Shown: positions 6,241-10,308 of the stretch, one piece after another | Position numbering within the stretch: the first letter of the stretch is position 1 | How the letters are laid out: every line of letters starts with the position of its first letter | Origin: Nitrospira sp. | GTDB taxonomy: Bacteria; Nitrospirota; Nitrospiria; Nitrospirales; Nitrospiraceae | DNA length: 10,308 nt | Assembly: GCA_015904055.1 (NCBI GenBank) | Contig: JABMDE010000014.1 | Span: forward strand, 1-10,308 | Direction of reading: 5' to 3' | Made by a program: the position numbers and the translations under genes | Notes under the pieces: generated by a model | The model's input: the letters and a program-made list of their open reading frames with translations, nothing else | What the model was told of the DNA's origin: nothing | Database searches by the model: none

Positions 6241-8046
6241 ATGACGACAGTGAGAACAGTGGTTGCATGCGCTATCTTCTTGGGCGGATGTGTGCCTGCA
6301 GTGTGGGCGGGAATGTCTCCGGTCGAACTATCGTCCCGGGCAGTTCCACCGGGTGCGACTCTGTCGCTCAGTGGAAAAGGATTCGGGACATTCCAGTCGG
6401 TTCAAGTGAACCAGGTGACGGTCAACGGTGTTCCTGCGTTGGTTCAGCGATGGGAGCCGGATTTGATCGAGATCAAGGTACCTTTCAAATCTGCCAGTGG
6501 TCCGGTTGAGGTGCGTATCGGGAAAAAGAAGATAGAGGCGGGGACCGTTGCTGTGGTTATGCCGCAGATTGACGCCGTCACGCCGGCGGAAGCCGAACGG
6601 GGTACATTGGTTCAGATCACGGGGCGCAATTTCGGTATGACGGCGGGAGCTCGTGACCCAAACACCATGTTTGGCGTGAATGATGTCACTGTCGGCGGCG
6701 TAGTCGTGCGTCCCAGGCGGTGGAAGGATGATCGGATTGAACTGGAGATTCGTGACCCAAACACCATGTTTGGCGTGAATGATGTCACTGTCGGCGGCGT
6801 AGTCGTGCGTCCCAGGCGGTGGAAGGATGATCGGATTGAACTGGAGATTCCCGCGAACGTGACGGGTGGAGAAATTGTGGTTCGCCTGGCGTCATCTGAT
6901 CCGTTGAGGGATGGGTCTTGCTGTGCGCCGGTGGAGTACACGCGCAGCAATGCGGTGTCATTCTCTTTAATCCCATCCGTGCGGGTTGATCCGGTCAGTG
7001 GGCCGGTTGGCACCAAAGTGGTGTTATTTGGAGAGGGATTCGGCGCCGGCAAAGGATCACAGGATTCCGTTCTGATTGGAGAGCATCCGGCAACGATCGC
7101 ACAATGGAAGGATGATGTGATTGTTGCGCATGTGCCGCTGGGCGCAACCTCCGGCCCGATAATCCTTGTGAGGGATGGGCGTAGGCGGACTCTGGCGCAT
7201 TTTACTGTCCATGTTCCAAAAGTCACGGCCATCAGTCCAACCAGTGCGCCTATCGGTACGCTGCTTCGTATCAATGGAGAGCATTTCGGGTACTATTCTG
7301 AGAGCGGTGCGACACCCTACAGCTTCATGGATTTTAATACCGGTGAAAATCGTGTGGAGATCGGCGGTGTCCAGGCCGTGATTTATCGCTGGAACGACGA
7401 TCGAATCGATGTGTGGGTGCCCTTCAGTGCCAAGAGTGGGGCCGTACGGATTTATCGAAGTGCGAACCGCCCCAATAGCGATGGATCTTGCTGTGCCGAG
7501 CGGGGTGTCTTTCCGATCGAGGCCGGAGCGTTTACGGTGGTGACGCCGGTGATTGAGTCTTACGACCCCCAATCAGCCGGTTTGGATGCCTCCGTCACGA
7601 TCAAAGGGAAAGGATTCGGAGCGTTTCTCAAAACGGCCGAACATGCGCAGCTCGCGTTGAGTCAGAAGGCCTATAAACGGCGTCTTGATGTGGAGATCAA
7701 TGAACCGGATACGAGTTCTACCGTGGTCAGCAATGTCTCGCGCACAGAAGTTCTGTTCAACGGTGCCGCCGCCCTGGTGCAGTCCTGGACCGATTCGGAG
7801 ATCGTGGTGAAGGTGCCGCATCGGAATCTCTATGGTATTGGAAAAAAAGGGGAGTTCTTCGACGACTTGGCGACGGGTCCGCTCGTCGTTCGGCGAGGGT
7901 CCTGGGATGTTCTTCCCGACGGGACGTGCTGCACGCCAAAAAAATGGCTCACGCTTGAGGCGGGACCGTTTACGATCGAAACCAAAGGGCTTCCCGATAC
8001 CGGATATTGGGACAATAACCGGCCTGACGCGAATACGAACCAATAA
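6241..8046 (+). CDS. Exported multi-domain IPT/TIG repeat protein
   Basis: 601 residues with a hydrophobic signal sequence (about 6-23). Processing is either by signal peptidase I after AVWA, or as a lipoprotein at C17, since FLGGC fits a loose lipobox. Five immunoglobulin-like IPT/TIG domains follow, each opening with a P-G-T...G-x-x-FG signature: about 26-106, 108-245, 248-330, 331-440 and 441-585. Each continues with a V-x-x-W-x-x-D-x-I-x-V-x-V-P core. Domains 2, 4 and 5 are longer and each end with a DG(S/T)CC motif (C227/C228, C417/C418, C563/C564). Domain 2 contains a perfect 33-residue tandem duplication (138-170 and 171-203). The stop overlaps the start of the YCF48-like gene by one base, so the two are probably translated together. 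A cell-envelope binding or scaffold role is inferred; no catalytic domain is visible. Confidence 0.88.
   Translation: MTTVRTVVACAIFLGGCVPAVWAGMSPVELSSRAVPPGATLSLSGKGFGTFQSVQVNQVTVNGVPALVQRWEPDLIEIKVPFKSASGPVEVRIGKKKIEAGTVAVVMPQIDAVTPAEAERGTLVQITGRNFGMTAGARDPNTMFGVNDVTVGGVVVRPRRWKDDRIELEIRDPNTMFGVNDVTVGGVVVRPRRWKDDRIELEIPANVTGGEIVVRLASSDPLRDGSCCAPVEYTRSNAVSFSLIPSVRVDPVSGPVGTKVVLFGEGFGAGKGSQDSVLIGEHPATIAQWKDDVIVAHVPLGATSGPIILVRDGRRRTLAHFTVHVPKVTAISPTSAPIGTLLRINGEHFGYYSESGATPYSFMDFNTGENRVEIGGVQAVIYRWNDDRIDVWVPFSAKSGAVRIYRSANRPNSDGSCCAERGVFPIEAGAFTVVTPVIESYDPQSAGLDASVTIKGKGFGAFLKTAEHAQLALSQKAYKRRLDVEINEPDTSSTVVSNVSRTEVLFNGAAALVQSWTDSEIVVKVPHRNLYGIGKKGEFFDDLATGPLVVRRGSWDVLPDGTCCTPKKWLTLEAGPFTIETKGLPDTGYWDNNRPDANTNQ
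6652..6849 (+). repeat. Perfect 99-bp in-frame tandem duplication
   Basis: Bases 6652-6750 and 6751-6849 are identical over all 99 positions; the 99-bp periodicity extends one base on each side (6651-6850). Each copy encodes 33 residues (RDPNTMFGVNDV...DDRIELEI), about a third of TIG domain 2. Related domains in the same protein have this segment once. The lack of any substitution points to a very recent event or an assembly artefact. Confidence 0.97.
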
Positions 8047-9041
8047 TGTCTGGTCAGCACACGGCACGGTATGGCGGGCTCTGGGTTGCGGCGCATTCAT
8101 TTTGTATTTTCTGCACAGTCCTCGTGCTCGGTCTCCCAGCCCGAAGCGAATCGTCAGAGATACTTGTGCAGGCTCAACGAAGCAACACGGAATCGACGTT
8201 GATGAGCATCCAGTTTCACGGGCTTCAGAACGGGTGGGCAGCGGGATCAGGTGGAGCGATTCTCGCGACCCATGACGGAGGCAAGGCCTGGCGAAAGATA
8301 TCCAGTGGGACGACCGTACTACTAACGTCTCTTTTCTTTGCTGATCGACAGAGAGGCTGGGTGGCTGGGGCAGGTGGGATGCTGCGTTGCACGACCGATG
8401 GAGGGGAGACCTGGCAGCGTATCCCGCTCGATACACAGCAACCACTGTATCATGTGTCGTTTGTGTCGCCGACAATTGGATGGGTGGTTGGAGGGGGTGG
8501 CGTTATTCTTCGTACGGTCGATGGCGGTGAACGGTGGGTCGAGCAAACCAGTGGCACGAATGCCGCGCTCTATGCGGCACATTTTCTGGACGAGCGGCGC
8601 GGTACGGTCGTTGGCGCACTGGGGACAGTCTTGGCGACGGATGATGGCGGGTTAACGTGGGTGCCCCAAGAAACTCAGCGTGCGGTAACGCTTTTCGACG
8701 TGTTTTTCACAGACTCGTTAAACGGGTGGACTGTAGGGAATGCTGGAGCGCTATTTCAGACAAGTGATGCTGGAAAGCACTGGATCGATCGGACATTTCC
8801 TTGCGGAAAGGGCTGCACAAAGCTCACTGATCTCTTGAAGGTTCGATTTACAAGTCACCAATCTGGCTGGATTATTGGCGAACGCGGAATGCTGTATCGA
8901 ACGACTGATGCAGGTTTTACCTGGAGCGAGGAGAAGTCGATCGCTGCTAGTTCGTTATTTGGTCTCACGTTTCCCGATGCCACGCATGGCTGGACGACGG
9001 GAGAGCGGGGAACGATCATCCGTCTACAGTTGGACCGCTGA
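8046..9041 (+). CDS. Exported YCF48/HCF136-like beta-propeller protein
   Basis: 331 residues. The N-terminus has a hydrophobic stretch (about 12-31), likely a signal peptide or anchor, with cleavage near PARSES uncertain. It is followed by seven repeats of the YCF48 (photosynthesis system II assembly factor) type, of the form GW-VG-GG-IL-T-DGG-TW: GWAAGSGGAILATHDGG, GWVAGAGGMLRCTTDGG, GWVVGGGGVILRTVDGG, GTVVGALGTVLATDDGG, GWTVGNAGALFQTSDAG, GWIIGERGMLYRTTDAG and GWTTGERGTIIRL. The last repeat lacks the DGG-W strand, so the propeller may close with an N-terminal strand. Between repeats 5 and 6 there is an insertion with CGKGC (C253, C257). In plastids and cyanobacteria HCF136 helps assemble photosystem II; non-photosynthetic relatives are mostly uncharacterised and may aid assembly of envelope complexes. 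The start overlaps the TIG gene stop (taATG). Confidence 0.88.
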   Translation: MSGQHTARYGGLWVAAHSFCIFCTVLVLGLPARSESSEILVQAQRSNTESTLMSIQFHGLQNGWAAGSGGAILATHDGGKAWRKISSGTTVLLTSLFFADRQRGWVAGAGGMLRCTTDGGETWQRIPLDTQQPLYHVSFVSPTIGWVVGGGGVILRTVDGGERWVEQTSGTNAALYAAHFLDERRGTVVGALGTVLATDDGGLTWVPQETQRAVTLFDVFFTDSLNGWTVGNAGALFQTSDAGKHWIDRTFPCGKGCTKLTDLLKVRFTSHQSGWIIGERGMLYRTTDAGFTWSEEKSIAASSLFGLTFPDATHGWTTGERGTIIRLQLDR

Positions 9042-9117
9042 TCTCCTATCCCATGGAGCAATATTTCCATTTACGATGGTAGGGTTCTCTGCGGGCGGAT
9101 CGCCTCCACCGCGCTGC

Positions 9118-9147
9118 TTGACCTTCCTTTTCGTCGGCTCCTATAAT
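9118..9147 (+). promoter_or_regulatory. Predicted sigma70 promoter of moaC
   Basis: TTGACC (9118-9123), an 18-bp spacer and a perfect TATAAT (9142-9147). Transcription would begin near 9154, giving a leader of about 37 nt before the moaC ATG at 9191. This excludes the upstream TTG at 9149 as the moaC start and makes the moa genes a unit separate from the YCF48-like gene. Confidence 0.75.
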
Positions 9148-9190
9148 CTTGCTGCAGTTTGCTTGCAACGCACTGATTCGGCTTCACAAA

Positions 9191-9685
9191 ATGGCAGAAT
9201 TCACCCATTTCAATGAGTCTGGGCGAGCCCGGATGGTCGATATCTCGGCCAAGAATGCAACCGAACGGACTGCGACTGCGCAAGCCAGAATTTTTCTTTT
9301 GCCGGAAACCCTTGAAAAGATTCAGCGAGGTAAGATTGCCAAGGGCGATGTCTTAGCCGTCGCGCAGGTAGCCGGGGTCATGGGTGCGAAGAAGACGCCG
9401 GATTTGATCCCCATGTGCCACCCGATCCTTCTTACTAGTGTCGATATTTCTTTTTCAGAAGATTCTCGGCCGGATCGGGACGGGCGTTGCTCGATCACCG
9501 TTTTGGCAACGGCTAAGACAACCGGGCCGACTGGTGTCGAAATGGAGGCGATGACAGCGGCATCTGTTGCGGCCTTAACCATTTATGACATGTGTAAAGC
9601 AGTGGACCGTGGAATGAGCTTTAGTGAGGTCTGTCTTCTTTCAAAGTCAGGCGGGAAGTCGGGAACGTATACAAGGGAAGGTTGA
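9191..9685 (+). CDS. moaC: Cyclic pyranopterin monophosphate synthase MoaC
   Basis: Works with MoaA to turn GTP into cyclic pyranopterin monophosphate, the first step of molybdenum cofactor synthesis, in the cytoplasm. The ATG at 9191 gives 164 residues ([19 protein letters not shown]), the usual length for the family. A longer form from 9149 would start before the predicted transcription start. Conserved active-site elements are present: K51 in [23 protein letters not shown] with H77, GVEMEAM with E117/E119, and YDMCKAVDR with D133 and K136, followed by [10 protein letters not shown]. No residue expected in the active site is missing. The ribosome binding site is weak. The moaD-moaE fusion starts 33 bp after the stop and acts in the next step of the pathway. 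Confidence 0.96.
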   Translation: MAEFTHFNESGRARMVDISAKNATERTATAQARIFLLPETLEKIQRGKIAKGDVLAVAQVAGVMGAKKTPDLIPMCHPILLTSVDISFSEDSRPDRDGRCSITVLATAKTTGPTGVEMEAMTAASVAALTIYDMCKAVDRGMSFSEVCLLSKSGGKSGTYTREG

Positions 9686-9696
9686 GGGGGGGGGGG
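9686..9696 (+). repeat. Homopolymer of 11 G between moaC and the moaD-moaE fusion
   Basis: Eleven consecutive G follow directly after the moaC TGA and end 22 bp before the ATG at 9719 (13 bp before an in-frame GTG at 9710). A run of this length is prone to slippage in replication and to sequencing error. It lies outside both coding frames, so it could affect only translation or mRNA structure. Confidence 0.9.
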
Positions 9697-9718
9697 CTAA
9701 AAATAAAACGTGGAAACA

Positions 9719-10308
9719 ATGGTAACGGTCAAGTTATTTGGTGTGACAAAGATGATGGCTGGAAACGCATCTTCTCTATTAATATCAATGCCATGTATGA
9801 AAACAGTGAAAGGTCTAGTTGAGATATTTGATGTTGAATATCCGCAGATCGCTGAGCTGATTCATAAGAAAAAAGTCCTTGTATCAGTGAATCAGGATAT
9901 CGCCCATGAAGAAACGGTTATTCATGAAGGGGATGAAATTGCTTTGTTGCCGCCGTTTGCCGGGGGATCTTCCTCAGCGTCTATGGACGACGAGTTGCTG
10001 GTGCGAGTACAACGGGAAGATTTTTCCATTGATGTAGAAGTCGCCCGGGTGCGGAGCCGTTCGAAACGGATCGGTGGAATTTCAATGTTTCTGGGTGCGG
10101 CGCGTGACCGGTCGAGGGGGCGTGAGGTAGACAGCATTACCTTTGAGCATTATGAAGGGATGGCGCAGAAGAAACTGCGGGAGATCCGTGAGCGGGCGCT
10201 CAAAGAATTCGATATTCTCGAGTTGCTGATCATCCATCGACATGGGGAAATCTCGATTGGTGAGAACATTGTGCTGATTGTCGCCGGGGCTGAACATCGG
10301 GCCGATGC
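9719..10308 (+). CDS. moaX: MoaD-MoaE fusion molybdopterin synthase, 3' end outside the window
   Basis: Continuous frame of 196 codons from ATG 9719 to the window end. Residues 1-83 are a MoaD-like ubiquitin-fold sulfur carrier (MVTVKLFGV..., GDEIALLPPFAGG) ending in Gly82-Gly83. After SSSASMDDELL a MoaE domain begins near residue 94: VRVQREDFSIDVEVARVR, GGISMFLGAARD, TFEHYEGMAQKKL, IIHRHGEISIGE and AEHR (H193, R194). The catalytic-lysine region would lie beyond the window. Molybdopterin synthase adds two sulfurs to cyclic pyranopterin monophosphate, using a thiocarboxylate on the C-terminal Gly of MoaD. In this fusion the Gly-Gly is internal. The M. tuberculosis MoaX fusion has the same layout and must be cleaved at its Gly-Gly. 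An alternative start is GTG 9710. The Shine-Dalgarno match is weak. Confidence 0.9.
   Translation, partial: MVTVKLFGVTKMMAGNASSLLISMPCMKTVKGLVEIFDVEYPQIAELIHKKKVLVSVNQDIAHEETVIHEGDEIALLPPFAGGSSSASMDDELLVRVQREDFSIDVEVARVRSRSKRIGGISMFLGAARDRSRGREVDSITFEHYEGMAQKKLREIRERALKEFDILELLIIHRHGEISIGENIVLIVAGAEHRAD

Noticed and set aside
7990..8004. LPDTG near the end of the TIG protein, resembling a sortase signal.
   Set aside because: No hydrophobic segment or basic tail follows, only 14 polar residues, and the rest of the window suggests a Gram-negative cell.
7573..8475. A 300-codon open frame on the - strand opposite the TIG and YCF48-like genes.
   Set aside because: Both + strand genes show clear domain repeats across this range; the - strand product is low-complexity, Arg/Pro/Ser-rich and unlike a known fold.
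9094..9104. A short GGCG/CGCC inverted repeat after the YCF48-like gene as a possible terminator.
   Set aside because: The stem is only 4 bp with no following T run, so it would not act as an intrinsic terminator.
9149..9190. A longer moaC starting at TTG 9149.
   Set aside because: This start lies 2 bp after the predicted -10 box, upstream of the likely transcription start, and the added residues are not part of the MoaC family.

Overview
The window reads as a chromosomal stretch from a Gram-negative bacterium, most likely Nitrospirota (Nitrospira-like). I infer this from protein character and from the mix of housekeeping genes with exported TIG-repeat and YCF48-like proteins; no rRNA or other decisive marker is present. 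No tRNA, rRNA, CRISPR array or transposase was seen. Two genes run off the ends: alaS at the left and a moaD-moaE fusion at the right.

Left block (1-5482, + strand) is a compact run of genes: alaS (5' truncated), ruvX, mltG, deoC, a deoB-like gene and a RidA-family gene. Spacing is 4 bp after alaS and 30 bp before the RidA gene, and ruvX and mltG overlap by 86 bp. The striking point is the mltG/deoC boundary. MltG homology stops and DeoC homology begins, in another frame, at one 7-base point (3164-3170). The end of mltG, any spacer and the start of deoC are missing, so both genes look damaged by a deletion, or the assembly is chimeric there. The next gene is clearly DeoB-like but lacks several metal ligands expected of phosphopentomutase.

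Middle block: a stand-alone response-regulator receiver gene lies on the - strand (5501-6022), convergent with the RidA gene. A 218-bp divergent region follows. It holds a good extended -10 sigma70-type promoter with a perfect 14-bp palindrome at the predicted start of transcription. That promoter faces a pair of translationally coupled genes for exported proteins: a five-domain IPT/TIG protein (6241-8046) and a seven-repeat YCF48-like beta-propeller (8046-9041). The TIG protein carries a perfect 99-bp in-frame tandem duplication and three copies of a DG(S/T)CC vicinal-cysteine motif. This pair is the least explained part of the window.

Right block: a near-consensus promoter (TTGACC, 18 bp, TATAAT) drives moaC. 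A run of 11 G follows the moaC stop, and then comes a MoaD-MoaE fusion. These genes serve molybdenum cofactor synthesis: MoaC acts with MoaA to make cyclic pyranopterin monophosphate, and the MoaD/MoaE molybdopterin synthase converts it to molybdopterin.
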